Below, piece by piece: positions 15,401-30,500 of a stretch of 64,000 bases of DNA. The stretch covers positions 992,001-1,056,000 of the forward strand of contig BROI01000010.1 of NCBI GenBank assembly GCA_027923505.1, written 5' to 3'. The notes under the pieces were generated by a model. It had not been told where the DNA came from and ran no database searches. It worked only from the letters and a program-made list of their open reading frames with translations. The translations under genes and the position numbers were made by a program. The DNA comes from Mayamaea pseudoterrestris (taxonomy: Eukaryota; Bacillariophyta; Bacillariophyceae; Sellaphorales; Sellaphoraceae). The number at the start of each line of letters is the position of its first letter. The first letter of the stretch is position 1.

Positions 15401-18400
15401 CAATGCCCCGCCCCCTGATCACCCAACAACCCAATGAGTCATGCAAAACATGTCCAGGGTGTGCCATTGACATGAGGATGGTCTGACATGGTACAAAAAC
15501 GGACTGCCTGAGGCCTACAGCATGGAATGGTCTACAAGATGGGTGTGGCCAACACCCCAAATTATGGAATCATACCACTACAATGCCCCATGCCCTGGCC
15601 ACCCAACAACCCAATGAGTCAGGCAAAACATGTCCAGGGTGTGCCATTGACATGAGGATGGGCTGAAATGGTGCGTTCGGACTGACTGGAGGCCTACACC
15701 ATCTGCAAAATGGGTGTGGCCAACACCGCAAATTATGGAATCATACCACTACAATGCCCCGTCCCCTGATCACCCAACAACCCAATGAGTCATGCAAAAC
15801 ATGTCCAGGGTGTGCCATTGACATGAGGATGGTCTGACATGGTACAAAACGGACTGCCTGGAGGCCTACAGCATGGAATGGTCTACAAGATGGGTGTGGC
15901 CAACACCCCAAATTATGGAATCATACCACTACAATGCCCCATGCCCTGGCCACCCAACAACCCAATGAGTCAGGCAAAACATGTCCAGGGTGTGCCATTG
16001 ACATGAGGATGGGCTGAAATGGTGCAAAACGGACTGCCTGGAGGCCTACACCATCTGCAAAATGGGTGTGGCCAACACCGCAAATTATGGAATCATACCA
16101 CTACAATGCCCCGTCCCCTGATCACCCAACAACCCAATGAGTCATGCAAAACATGTCCAGGGTGTGCCATTGACATGAGGATGGTCTGACATGGTACAAA
16201 ACGGACTGCCTGGAGGCCTACAGCATGGAATGGTCTACAAAATGGGTGTGGCCAACACCCCAAATTATGGAATCATACCACTACAATGCCCCATGCCCTG
16301 GCCACCCAACAACCCAATGAGTCAGGCAAAACATGTCCAGGGTGTGCCATTGACATGAGGATGGGCTGAAATGGTGCAAAACGGACTGCCTGGAGGCCTA
16401 CACCATCTGCAAAATGGGTGTGGCCAACACCGCAAATTATGGAATCATACCACTACAATGCCCCGTCCCCTGATCACCCAACAACCCAATGAGTCATGCA
16501 AAACATGTCCAGGGTGTGCCATTGACATGAGGATGGTCTGACATGGTACAAAACGGACTGCCTGGAGGCCTACAGCATGGAATGGTCTACAAGATGGGTG
16601 TGGCCAACACCCCAAATTATGGAATCATACCACTACAATGCCCCATGCCCTGGCCACCCAACAACCCAATGAGTCAGGCAAAACATGTCCAGGGTGTGCC
16701 ATTGACATGAGGATGGGCTGAAATGGTGCAAAACGGACTGCCTGGAGGCCTACACCATCTGCAAAATGGGTGTGGCCAACACCGCAAATTATGGAATCAT
16801 ACCACTACAATGCCCCGCCCCCTGATCACCCAACAACCCAATGAGTCATGCAAAACATGTCCAGGGTGTGCCATTGACATGAGGATGGTCTGACATGGTA
16901 CAAAACGGACTGCCTGGAGGCCTACAGCATGGAATGGTCTACAAGATGGGTGTGGCCAACACCCCAAATTATGGAATCATACCACTACAATGCCCCATGC
17001 CCTGGCCACCCAACAACCCAATGAGTCAGGCAAAACATGTCCAGGGTGTGCCATTGACATGAGGATGGGCTGAAATGGTGCAAAACGGACTGCCTGGAGG
17101 CCTACACCATCTGCAAAATGGGTGTGGCCAACACCGCAAATTATGGAATCATACCACTACAATGCCCCGCCCCCTGATCACCCAACAACCCAATGAGTCA
17201 TGCAAAACATGTCCAGGGTGTGCCATTGACATGAGGATGGTCTGACATGGTACAAAACGGACTGCCTGGAGGCCTACAGCATGGAATGGTCTACAAGATG
17301 GGTGTGGCCAACACCCCAAATTATGGAATCATACCACTACAATGCCCCATGCCCTGGCCACCCAACAACCCAATGAGTCAGGCAAAACATGTCCAGGGTG
17401 TGCCATTGACATGAGGATGGGCTGAAATGGTGCAAAACGGACTGCCTGGAGGCCTACACCATCTGCAAATGGGTGTGGCCAACACCGCAAATTATGGAAT
17501 CATACCACTACAATGCCCCGTCCCCTGATCACCCAACAAACCAATGAGTCATGCAAAACATGTCCAGGGTGTGCCATTGACATGAGGATGGTCTGACATG
17601 GTACAAAACGGACTGCCTGGAGGCCTACAGCATGGAATGGTCTACAAGATGGGTGTGGCCAACACCCCAAATTATGGAATCATACCACTACAATGCCCCA
17701 TGCCCTGGCCACCCAACAACCCAATGAGTCAGGCAAAACATGTCCAGGGTGTGCCATTGACATGAGGATGGGCTGAAATGGTGCAAAACGGACTGCCTGG
17801 AGGCCTACACCATCTGCAAAATGGGTGTGGCCAACACCGCAAATTATGGAATCATACCACTACAATGCCCCGTCCCTTGATCACCCAACAACCCAATGAG
17901 TCATGCAAAACATGTCCAGGGTGTGCCATTGACATGAGGATGGTCTGACATGGTAAAAAAACGGACTGCCTGGAGGCCTACAGCATGGAATGGTCTACAA
18001 GATGGGTGTGGCCAACACCCCAAATTATGGAATCATACCACTACAATGCCCCATGCCCTGGCCACCCAACAACCCAATGAGTCAGGCAAAACATGTCCAG
18101 GGTGTGCCATTGACATGAGGATGGGCTGAAATGGTGCAAAACGGACTGCCTGGAGGCCTACACCATCTGCAAAATGGGTGTGGCCAACACCGCAAATTAT
18201 GGAATCATACCACTACAATGCCCCGTCCCCTGATCACCCAACAACCCAATGAGTCATGCAAAACATGTCCAGGGTGTGCCATTGACATGAGGATGGTCTG
18301 ACATGGTACAAAACGGACTGCCTGGAGGCCTACAGCATGGAATGGTCTACAAGATGGGTGTGGCCAACACCCCAAATTATGGAATCATACCACTACAATG

Positions 18401-21400
18401 CCCCATGCCCTGGCCACCCAACAACCCAATGAGTCAGGCAAAACATGTCCAGGGTGTGCCATTGACATGAGGATGGGCTGAAATGGTGCAAAACGGACTG
18501 CCTGGAGGCCTACACCATCTGCAAAATGGGTGTGGCCAACACCGCAAATTATGGAATCATACCACTACAATGCCCCGCCCCCTGATCACCCAACAACCCA
18601 ATGAGTCATGCAAAACATGTCCAGGGTGTGCCATTGACATGAGGATGGTCTGACATGGTACAAAACGGACTGCCTGGAGGCCTACAGCATGGAATGGTCT
18701 ACAAGATGGGTGTGGCCAACACCCCAAATTATGGAATCATACCACTACAATGCCCCATGCCCTGGCCACCCAACAACCCAATGAGTCAGGCAAAACATGT
18801 CCAGGGTGTGCCATTGACATGAGGATGGGCTGAAATGGTGCAAAACGGACTGCCTGGAGGCCTACACCATCTGCAAAATGGGTGTGGCCAACACCGCAAA
18901 TTATGGAATCATACCACTACAATGCCCCGTCCCCTGATCACCCAACAACCCAATGAGTCATGCAAAACATGTCCAGGGTGTGCCATTGACATGAGGATGG
19001 TCTGACATGGTACAAAACGGACTGCCTGGAGGCCTACAGCATGGAATGGTCTACAAGATGGGTGTGGCCAACACCCCAAATTATGGAATCATACCACTAC
19101 AATGCCCCATGCCCTGGCCACCCAACAACCCAATGAGTCAGGCAAAACATGTCCAGGGTGTGCCATTGACATGAGGATGGGCTGAAATGGTGCAAAACGG
19201 ACTGCCTGGAGGCCTACACCATCTGCAAAATGGGTGTGGCCAACACCGCAAATTATGGAATCATACCACTACAATGCCCCGTCCCCTGATCACCCAACAA
19301 CCCAATGAGTCATGCAAAACATGTCCAGGGTGTGCCATTGACATGAGGATGGTCTGACATGGTACAAAACGGACTGCCTGGAGGCCTACAGCATGGAATG
19401 GTCTACAAGATGGGTGTGGCCAACACCCCAAATTATGGAATCATACCACTACAATGCCCCATGCCCTGGCCACCCAACAACCCAATGAGTCAGGCAAAAC
19501 ATGTCCAGGGTGTGCCATTGACATGAGGATGGGCTGAAATGGTGCAAAACGGACTGCCTGGAGGCCTACACCATCTGCAAAATGGGTGTGGCCAACACCG
19601 CAAATTATGGAATCATACCACTACAATGCCCCGCCCCCTGATCACCCAACAACCCAATGAGTCATGCAAAACATGTCCAGGGTGTGCCATTGACATGAGG
19701 ATGGTCTGACATGGTACAAAACGGACTGCCTGGAGGCCTACAGCATGGAATGGTCTACAAGATGGGTGTGGCCAACACCCCAAATTATGGAATCATACCA
19801 CTACAATGCCCCATGCCCTGGCCACCCAACAACCCAATGAGTCAGGCAAAACATGTCCAGGGTGTGCCATTGACATGAGGATGGGCTGAAATGGTGCAAA
19901 ACGGACTGCCTGGAGGCCTACACCATCTGCAAAATGGGTGTGGCCAACACCGCAAATTATGGAATCATACCACTACAATGCCCCGTCCCCTGATCACCCA
20001 ACAACCCAATGAGTCATGCAAAACATGTCCAGGGTGTGCCATAGACATGAGGATGGTCTGACATGGTACAAAACGGACTGCCTGAGGCCAACAGCATGGA
20101 ATGGTCTACAAGATGGGTGTGGCCAACACCCCAAATTATGGAATCATACCACTACAATGCCCCATGCCCTGGCCACCCAACAACCCAATGAGTCAGGCAA
20201 AACATGTCCAGGGTGTGCCATTGACATGAGGATGGGCTGAAATGGTGCAAAACGGACTGCCTGGAGGCCTACACCATCTGCAAAATGGGTGTGCAAAAAA
20301 CCGCAAATTATGGAATCATACCACTACAATGCCCCGTCCCCTGATCACCCAACAACCCAATGAGTCATGCAAAACATGTCCAGGGTGTGCCATTGACATA
20401 AGGATGGTCTGACATGGTACAAAACGGACTGCCTGGAGGCCTACAGCATGGAATGGTCTACAAGATGGGTGTGGCCAACACCCCAAATTATGGAATCATA
20501 CCACTACAATGCCCCATGCCCTGGCCACCCAACAACCCAATGAGTCAGGCAAAACATGTCCAGGGTGTGCCATTGACATGAGGATGGGCTGAAATGGTGC
20601 AAAACGGACTGCCTGGAGGCCTACACCATCTGCAAAATGGGTGTGGCCAACACCGCAAATTATGGAATCATACCACTACAATGCCCCGTCCCCTGATCAC
20701 CCAACAACCAATGAGTCATGCAAAACATGTCCAGGGTGTGCCATTGACATGAGGATGGTCTGACATGGTAAAAAAACGGACTGCCTGGAGGCCTACAGCA
20801 TGGAATGGTCTACAAGATGGGTGTGGCCAACACCCCAAATTATGGAATCATACCACTACAATGCCCCATGCCCTGGCCACCCAACAACCCAATGAGTCAG
20901 GCAAAACATGTCCAGGGTGTGCCATTGACATGAGGATGGGCTGAAATGGTGCAAAACGGACTGCCTGGAGGCCTACACCATCTGCAAAATGGGTGTGGCC
21001 AACACCGCAAATTATGGAATCATACCACTACAATGCCCCGTCCCTTGATCACCCAACAACCCAATGAGTCATGCAAAACATGTCCAGGGTGTGCCATTGA
21101 CATGAGGATGGTCTGACATGGTACAAAACGGACTGCCTGGAGGCCTACAGCATGGAATGGTCTACAAGATGGGTGTGGCCAACACCCCAAATTATGGAAT
21201 CATACCACTACAATGCCCCATGCCCTGGCCACCCAACAACCCAATGAGTCAGGCAAAACATGTCCAGGGTGTGCCATTGACATGAGGATGGGCTGAAATG
21301 GTGCAAAACGGACTGCCTGGAGGCCTACACTATCTGCAAAATGGGTGTGGCCAACACCGCAAATTATGGAATCATACCACTACAATGCCCCGTCCCCTGA

Positions 21401-22699
21401 TCACCCTACAACCCAATGAGTCATGCAAAACATGTCCAGGGTGTGCCATTGACATGAGGATGGTCTGACATGGTACAAAACACGGACTGCCTGGAGGCCT
21501 ACAGCATGGAATGGTCTACAAGATGGGTGTGGCCAACACCCCAAATTATGGAATCATACCACTACAATGCCCCATGCCCTGGCCACCCAACAACCCAATG
21601 AGTCAGGCAAAACATGTCCAGGGTGTGCCATTGACATGAGGATGGGCTGAAATGGTGCAAAACGGACTGCCTGGAGGCCTACACCATCTGCAAAATGGGT
21701 GTGGCCAACACCGCAAATTATGGAATCATACCACTACAATGCCCCGTCCCTGATCACCCAACAACCAATGAGTCATGCAAAACATGTCCAGGGTGTGCCA
21801 TTGACATGAGGATGGTCTGACATGGTACAAAACGGACTGCCTGGAGGCCTACAGCATGGAATGGTCTACAAGATGGGTGTGGCCAACACCCCAAATTATG
21901 GAATCATACCACTACAATGCCCCATGCCCTGGCCACCCAACAACCAATGAGTCAGGCAAAACATGTCCAGGGTGTGCCATTGACATGAGGATGGGCTGAA
22001 ATGGTGCAAAACGGACTGCCTGGAGGCCTACACCATCTGCAAAATGGGTGTGGCCAACACCGCAAATTATGGAATCATACCACTACAATGCCCCGTCCCT
22101 TGATCACCCAACAACCCAATGAGTCATGCAAAACATGTCCAGGGTGTGCCATTGACATGAGGATGGTCTGACATGGTACAAAAACGGATGCCTGGAGGCT
22201 ACAGCATGGAATGGTCACAAGATGGGTGTGGCCAACACCCCAAATTATGGAATCATACCACTACAATGCCCCATGCCCTGGCCACCCAACAACCCAATGA
22301 GTCAGGCAAAACATGTCCAGGGTGTGCCATTGACATGAGGATGGGCTGAAATGGTGCAAAACGGACTGCCTGGAGGCCTACACCATCTGCAAAATGGGTG
22401 TGGCCAACACCGCAAATTATGGAATCATACCACTACAATGCCCCGTCCCCTGATCACCCAACAACCCAATGAGTCATGCAAAACATGTCCAGGGTTTCCT
22501 ATTGACATGCGGATGGTCTGGCATGGTACAAAACGGACTGCCTGGAGGCCTACAGCATGGAATGGTCTACAAGATGGGTGTGGCCAACACCCCAAATTAT
22601 GGAATCATACCACTACAATGCCCCATGCCCTGGCCACCCAACAACCCAATGAGTCAGGCAAAACATGTCCAGGGTGTGCCATTGACATGAGGATGGGCT

Positions 22700-25600
22700 G
22701 AAATGGTGCAAAACGGACTGCCTGGAGGCCTACACCATCTGCAAAATGGGTGTGGCCAACACCGCAAATTATGGAATCATACCACTACAATGCCCCGTCC
22801 CCTGATCACCCAACAACCCAATGAGTCATGCAAAACATGTCCAGGGTGTGCCATTGACATGAGGATGGTCTGACATGGTACAAAACGGACTGCCTGGAGG
22901 CCTACAGCATGGAATGGTCTACAAGATGGGTGTGGCCAACACCCCAAATTATGGAATCATACCACTACAATGCCCCATGCCCTGGCCACCCAACAACCCA
23001 ATGAGTCAGGCAAAACATGTCCAGGGTGTGCCATTGACATGAGGATGGGCTGAAATGGTGCAAAACGGACTGCCTGGAGGCCTACACCATCTGCAAAATG
23101 GGTGTGGCCAACACCGCAAATTATGGAATCATACCACTACAATGCCCCGTCCCCTGATCACCCAACAACCCAATGAGTCATGCAAAACATGTCCAGGGTG
23201 TGCCATTGACATGAGGATGGTCTGACATGGTACAAAACGGACTGCCTGGAGGCCTACAGCATGGAATGGTCTACAAGATGGGTGTGGCCAACACCCCAAA
23301 TTATGGAATCATACCACTACAATGCCCCATGCCCTGGCCACCCAACAACCCAATGAGTCAGGCAAAACATGTCCAGGGTGTGCCATTGACATGAGGATGG
23401 GCTGAAATGGTGCAAAACGGACTGCCTGGAGGCCTACACCATCTGCAAAATGGGTGTGGCCAACACCGCAAATTATGGAATCATACCACTACAATGCCCC
23501 GTCCCCTGATCACCCAACAACCCAATGAGTCATGCAAAACATGTCCAGGGTGTGCCATTGACATGAGGATGGTCTGACATGGTACAAAACGGACTGCCTG
23601 GAGGCCTACAGCATGGAATGGTCTACAAGATGGGTGTGGCCAACACCCCAAATTATGGAATCATACCACTACAATGCCCCATGCCCTGGCCACCCAACAA
23701 CCCAATGAGTCAGGCAAAACATGTCCAGGGTGTGCCATTGACATGAGGATGGGCTGAAATGGTGCAAAACGGACTGCCTGGAGGCCTACACCATCTGCAA
23801 AATGGGTGTGGCCAACACCGCAAATTATGGAATCATACCACTACAATGCCCCGTCCCCTGATCACCCAACAACCCAATGAGTCATGCAAAACATGTCCAG
23901 GGTGTGCCATTGACATGAGGATGGTCTGACATGGTACAAAACGGACTGCCTGGAGGCCTACAGCATGGAATGGTCTACAAGATGGGTGTGGCCAACACCC
24001 CAAATTATGGAATCATACCACTACAATGCCCCATGCCCTGGCCACCCAACAACCCAATGAGTCAGGCAAAACATGTCCAGGGTGTGCCATTGACATGAGG
24101 ATGGGCTGAAATGGTGCAAAACGGACTGCCTGGAGGCCTACACCATCTGCAAAATGGGTGTGGCCAACACCGCAAATTATGGAATCATACCACTACAATG
24201 CCCCGTCCCCTGATCACCCAACAACCCAATGAGTCATGCAAAACATGTCCAGGGTGTGCCATTGACATGAGGATGGTCTGACATGGTACAAAACGGACTG
24301 CCTGGAGGCCTACAGCATGGAATGGTCTACAAGATGGGTGTGGCCAACACCCCAAATTATGGAATCATACCACTACAATGCCCCATGCCCTGGCCACCCA
24401 ACAACCCAATGAGTCAGGCAAAACATGTCCAGGGTGTGCCATTGACATGAGGATGGGCTGAAATGGTGCAAAACGGACTGCCTGGAGGCCTACACTATCT
24501 GCAAAATGGGTGTGGCCAACACCGCAAATTATGGAATCATACCACTACAATGCCCCGTCCCCTGATCACCCAACAACCCAATGAGTCATGCAAAACATGT
24601 CCAGGGTGTGCCATTGACATGAGGATGGTCTGACATGGTACAAAACGGACTGCCTGGAGGCCTACAGCATGGAATGGTCTACAAGATGGGTGTGGCCAAC
24701 ACCCCAAATTATGGAATCATACCACTACAATGCCCCATGCCCTGGCCACCCAACAACCCAATGAGTCAGGCAAAACATGTCCAGGGTGTGCCATTGACAT
24801 GAGGATGGGCTGAAATGGTGCAAAACGGACTGCCTGGAGGCCTACACCATCTGCAAAATGGGTGTGGCCAACACCGCAAATTATGGAATCATACCACTAC
24901 AATGCCCCGTCCCCTGATCACCCAACAACCCAATGAGTCATGCAAAACATGTCCAGGGTGTGCCATTGACATGAGGATGGTCTGACATGGTACAAAACGG
25001 ACTGCCTGGAGGCCTACAGCATGGAATGGTCTACAAGATGGGTGTGGCCAACACCCCAAATTATGGAATCATACCACTACAATGCCCCATGCCCTGGCCA
25101 CCCAACAACCCAATGAGTCAGGCAAAACATGTCCAGGGTGTGCCATTGACATGAGGATGGGCTGAAATGGTGCAAAACGGACTGCCTGGAGGCCTACACC
25201 ATCTGCAAAATGGGTGTGGCCAACACCGCAAATTATGGAATCATACCACTACAATGCCCCGTCCCCTGATCACCCAACAACCCAATGAGTCATGCAAAAC
25301 ATGTCCAGGGTGTGCCATTGACATGAGGATGGTCTGACATGGTACAAAACGGACTGCCTGGAGGCCTACAGCATGGAATGGTCTACAAGATGGGTGTGGC
25401 CAACACCCCAAATTATGGAATCATACCACTACAATGCCCCATGCCCTGGCCACCCAACAACCCAATGAGTCAGGCAAAACATGTCCAGGGTGTGCCATTG
25501 ACATGAGGATGGGCTGAAATGGTGCAAAACGGACTGCCTGGAGGCCTACACCATCTGCAAAATGGGTGTGGCCAACACCGCAAATTATGGAATCATACCA

Positions 25601-27530
25601 CTACAATGCCCCGTCCCCTGATCACCCAACAACCCAATGAGTCATGCAAAACATGTCCAGGGTGTGCCATTGACATGAGGATGGTCTGACATGGTACAAA
25701 ACGGACTGCCTGGAGGCCTACAGCATGGAATGGTCTACAAGATGGGTGTGGCCAACACCCCAAATTATGGAATCATACCACTACAATGCCCCATGCCCTG
25801 GCCACCCAACAACCCAATGAGTCAGGCAAAACATGTCCAGGGTGTGCCATTGACATGAGGATGGGCTGAAATGGTGCAAAACGGACTGCCTGGAGGCCTA
25901 CACCATCTGCAAAATGGGTGTGGCCAACACCGCAAATTATGGAATCATACCACTACAATGCCCCGTCCCCTGATCACCCAACAACCCAATGAGTCATGCA
26001 AAACATGTCCAGGGTGTGCCATTGACATGAGGATGGTCTGACATGGTACAAAACGGACTGCCTGGAGGCCTACAGCATGGAATGGTCTACAAGATGGGTG
26101 TGGCCAACACCCCAAATTATGGAATCATACCACTACAATGCCCCATGCCCTGGCCACCCAACAACCCAATGAGTCAGGCAAAACATGTCCAGGGTGTGCC
26201 ATTGACATGAGGATGGGCTGAAATGGTGCAAAACGGACTGCCTGGAGGCCTACACCATCTGCAAAATGGGTGTGGCCAACACCGCAAATTATGGAATCAT
26301 ACCACTACAATGCCCCGTCCCCTGATCACCCAACAACCCAATGAGTCATGCAAAACATGTCCAGGGTGTGCCATTGACATGAGGATGGTCTGACATGGTA
26401 CAAAACGGACTGCCTGGAGGCCTACAGCATGGAATGGTCTACAAGATGGGTGTGGCCAACACCCCAAATTATGGAATCATACCACTACAATGCCCCATGC
26501 CCTGGCCACCCAACAACCCAATGAGTCAGGCAAAACATGTCCAGGGTGTGCCATTGACATGAGGATGGGCTGAAATGGTGCAAAACGGACTGCCTGGAGG
26601 CCTACACCATCTGCAAAATGGGTGTGGCCAACACCGCAAATTATGGAATCATACCACTACAATGCCCCGTCCCCTGATCACCCAACAACCCAATGAGTCA
26701 TGCAAAACATGTCCAGGGTGTGCCATTGACATGAGGATGGTCTGACATGGTACAAAACGGACTGCCTGGAGGCCTACAGCATGGAATGGTCTACAAGATG
26801 GGTGTGGCCAACACCCCAAATTATGGAATCATACCACTACAATGCCCCATGCCCTGGCCACCCAACAACCCAATGAGTCAGGCAAAACATGTCCAGGGTG
26901 TGCCATTGACATGAGGATGGGCTGAAATGGTGCAAAACGGACTGCCTGGAGGCCTACACCATCTGCAAAATGGGTGTGGCCAACACCGCAAATTATGGAA
27001 TCATACCACTACAATGCCCCGTCCCCTGATCACCCAACAACCCAATGAGTCATGCAAAACATGTCCAGGGTGTGCCATTGACATGAGGATGGTCTGACAT
27101 GGTACAAAACGGACTGCCTGGAGGCCTACAGCATGGAATGGTCTACAAGATGGGTGTGGCCAACACCCCAAATTATGGAATCATACCACTACAATGCCCC
27201 ATGCCCTGGCCACCCAACAACCCAATGAGTCAGGCAAAACATGTCCAGGGTGTGCCATTGACATGAGGATGGGCTGAAATGGTGCAAAACGGACTGCCTG
27301 GAGGCCTACACCATCTGCAAAATGGGTGTGGCCAACACCGCAAATTATGGAATCATACCACTACAATGCCCCGTCCCCTGATCACCCAACAACCCAATGA
27401 GTCATGCAAAACATGTCCAGGGTGTGCCATTGACATGAGGATGGTCTGACATGGTACAAAACGGACTGCCTGGAGGCCTACAGCATGGAATGGTCTACAA
27501 GATGGGTGTGGCCAACACCCCAAATTATGG
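22700..27530. repeat. Highly homogenised block of satellite B dimers
   Basis: About fourteen consecutive 352-bp dimers read almost identically. The 172-bp monomer nearly always carries CCCCGTCCCCTGATC, whereas in the 5,900-19,700 stretch many copies carry CCCCGCCCCCTGATC instead. A rare CACTATCTGC variant at about 24,490 is one of few differences. This pattern indicates recent local amplification or strong conversion. An assembler could also over- or under-count copies here. Confidence 0.75.
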
Positions 27531-30500
27531 AATCATACCACAAATGCCCCAGGCCCTGCCACCCAACAACCCAATGAGTCAGGCAAAACATGTCCAGGGT
27601 GTGCCATTGACATGAGGATGGGCTGAAATGGTGCAAAACGGACTGCCTGGAGGCCTACACCATCTGCAAAATGGGTGTGGCCAACCCCGCAAATTATGGA
27701 ATCATACCACTACAATGCCCCGTCCCCTGATCACCCAACAACCCAATGAGTCATGCAAAACATGTCCAGGGTGTGCCATTGACATGAGGATGGTCTGACA
27801 TGGTACAAAACGGACTGCCTGGAGGCCTACAGCATGGAATGGTCTACAAGATGGGTGTGGCCAACACCCCAAATTATGGAATCATACCACTACAATGCCC
27901 CATGCCCTGGCCACCCAACAACCCAATGAGTCAGGCAAAACATGTCCAGGGTGTGCCATTGACATGAGGATGGGCTGAAATGGTGCAAAACGGACTGCCT
28001 GGAGGCCTACACCATCTGCAAAATGGGTGTGGCCAACACCGCAAATTATGGAATCATACCACTACAATGCCCCGTCCCCTGATCACCCAACAACCCAATG
28101 AGTCATGCAAAACATGTCCAGGGTGTGCCATTGACATGAGGATGGTCTGACATGGTACAAAACGGACTGCCTGGAGGCCTACAGCATGGAATGGTCTACA
28201 AGATGGGTGTGGCCAACACCCCAAATTATGGAATCATACCACTACAATGCCCCATGCCCTGGCCACCCAACAACCCAATGAGTCAGGCAAAACATGTCCA
28301 GGGTGTGCCATTGACATGAGGATGGGCTGAAATGGTGCAAAACGGACTGCCTGGAGGCCTACACCATCTGCAAAATGGGTGTGGCCAACACCGCAAATTA
28401 TGGAATCATACCACTACAATGCCCCGTCCCCTGATCACCCAACAACCCAATGAGTCATGCAAAACATGTCCAGGGTGTGCCATTGACATGAGGATGGTCT
28501 GACATGGTACAAAACACGGACTGCCTGGAGGCCTACAGCATGGAATGGTCTACAAGATGGGTGTGGCCAACACCCCAAATTATGGAATCATACCACTACA
28601 ATGCCCCATGCCCTGGCCACCCAACAACCCAATGAGTCAGGCAAAACATGTCCAGGGTGTGCCATTGACATGAGGATGGGCTGAAATGGTGCAAAACGGA
28701 CTGCCTGGAGGCCTACACCATCTGCAAAATGGGTGTGGCCAACACCGCAAATTATGGAATCATACCACTACAATGCCCCGTCCCCTGATCACCCAACAAC
28801 CCAATGAGTCATGCAAAACATGTCCAGGGTGTGCCATTGACATGAGGATGGTCTGACATGGTACAAAACGGACTGCCTGGAGGCCTACAGCATGGAATGG
28901 TCTACAAGATGGGTGTGGCCAACACCCCAAATTATGGAATCATACCACTACAATGCCCCATGCCCTGGCCACCCAACAACCCAATGAGTCAGGCAAAACA
29001 TGTCCAGGGTGTGCCATTGACATGAGGATGGGCTGAAATGGTGCAAAACGGACTGCCTGGAGGCCTACACCATCTGCAAAATGGGTGTGGCCAACACCCG
29101 CAAATTATGGAATCATACCACTACAATGCCCCATGCCCTGATCACCCAACAACCCAATGAGTCATGCAAAACATGTCCAGGGTGTGCCATTGACATGAGG
29201 ATGGTCTGACATGGTACAAAACACGGACTGCCTGGAGGCCTACAGCATGGAATGGTCTACAAGATGGGTGTGGCCAACACCCCAAATTATGGAATCATAC
29301 CACTACAATGCCCCATGCCCTGGCCACCCAACAACCCAATGAGTCAGGCAAAACATGTCCAGGGTGTGCCATTGACATGAGGATGGGCTGAAATGGTGCA
29401 AAACGGACTGCCTGGAGGCCTACACCATCTGCAAAATGGGTGTGGCCAACACCGCAAATTATGGAATCATACCACTACAATGCCCCGTCCCCTGATCACC
29501 CAACAACCCAATGAGTCATGCAAAACATGTCCAGGGTGTGCCATTGACATGAGGATGGTCTGACATGGTACAAAACGGACTGCCTGGAGGCCTACAGCAT
29601 GGAATGGTCTACAAGATGGGTGTGGCCAACACCCCAAATTATGGAATCATACCACTACAATGCCCCATGCCCTGGCCACCCAACAACCCAATGAGTCAGG
29701 CAAAACATGTCCAGGGTGTGCCATTGACATGAGGATGGGCTGAAGTGGCCCAAGGTGCGAAGAACGGATGCCTGGAGGCCACACCACTGCAAAATGGGTG
29801 TGGCCAACACCGCAAATTATGGAATCATACCACTACAATGCCCCGTCCCCTGATCACCCAACAACCCAATGAGTCATGCAAAACATGTCCAGGGTGTGCC
29901 ATTGACATGAGGATGGTCTGACATGGTACAAAACGGACTGCCTGGAGGCCTACAGCATGGAATGGTCTACAAGATGGGTGTGGCCAACACCCCAAATTAT
30001 GGAATCATACCACTACAATGCCCCATGCCCTGGCCACCCAACAACCCAATGAGTCAGGCAAAACATGTCCAGGGTGTGCCATTGACATGAGGATGGGCTG
30101 AAATGGTGCAAAACGGACTGCCTGGAGGCCTGTGGCCAACACCGCAAATTATGGAATCATACCACTACAATGCCCCGTCCCCTGATCACCCAACAACCCA
30201 ATGAGTCATGCAAAACATGTCCAGGGTGTGCCATTGACATGAGGATGGTCTGACATGGTACAAAACGGACTGCCTGGAGGCCTACAGCATGGAATGGTGG
30301 TCTACAAGATGGGTGTGGCCAACACCCCAAATTATGGAATCATACCACTACAATGCCCCATGCCCTGGCCACCCAACAACCCAATGAGTCAGGCAAAACA
30401 TGTCCAGGGTGTGCCATTGACATGAGGATGGGCTGAAATGGTGCAAAACGGACTGCCTGGAGGCCTACACCATCTGCAAAATGGGTGTGGCCAACACCGC

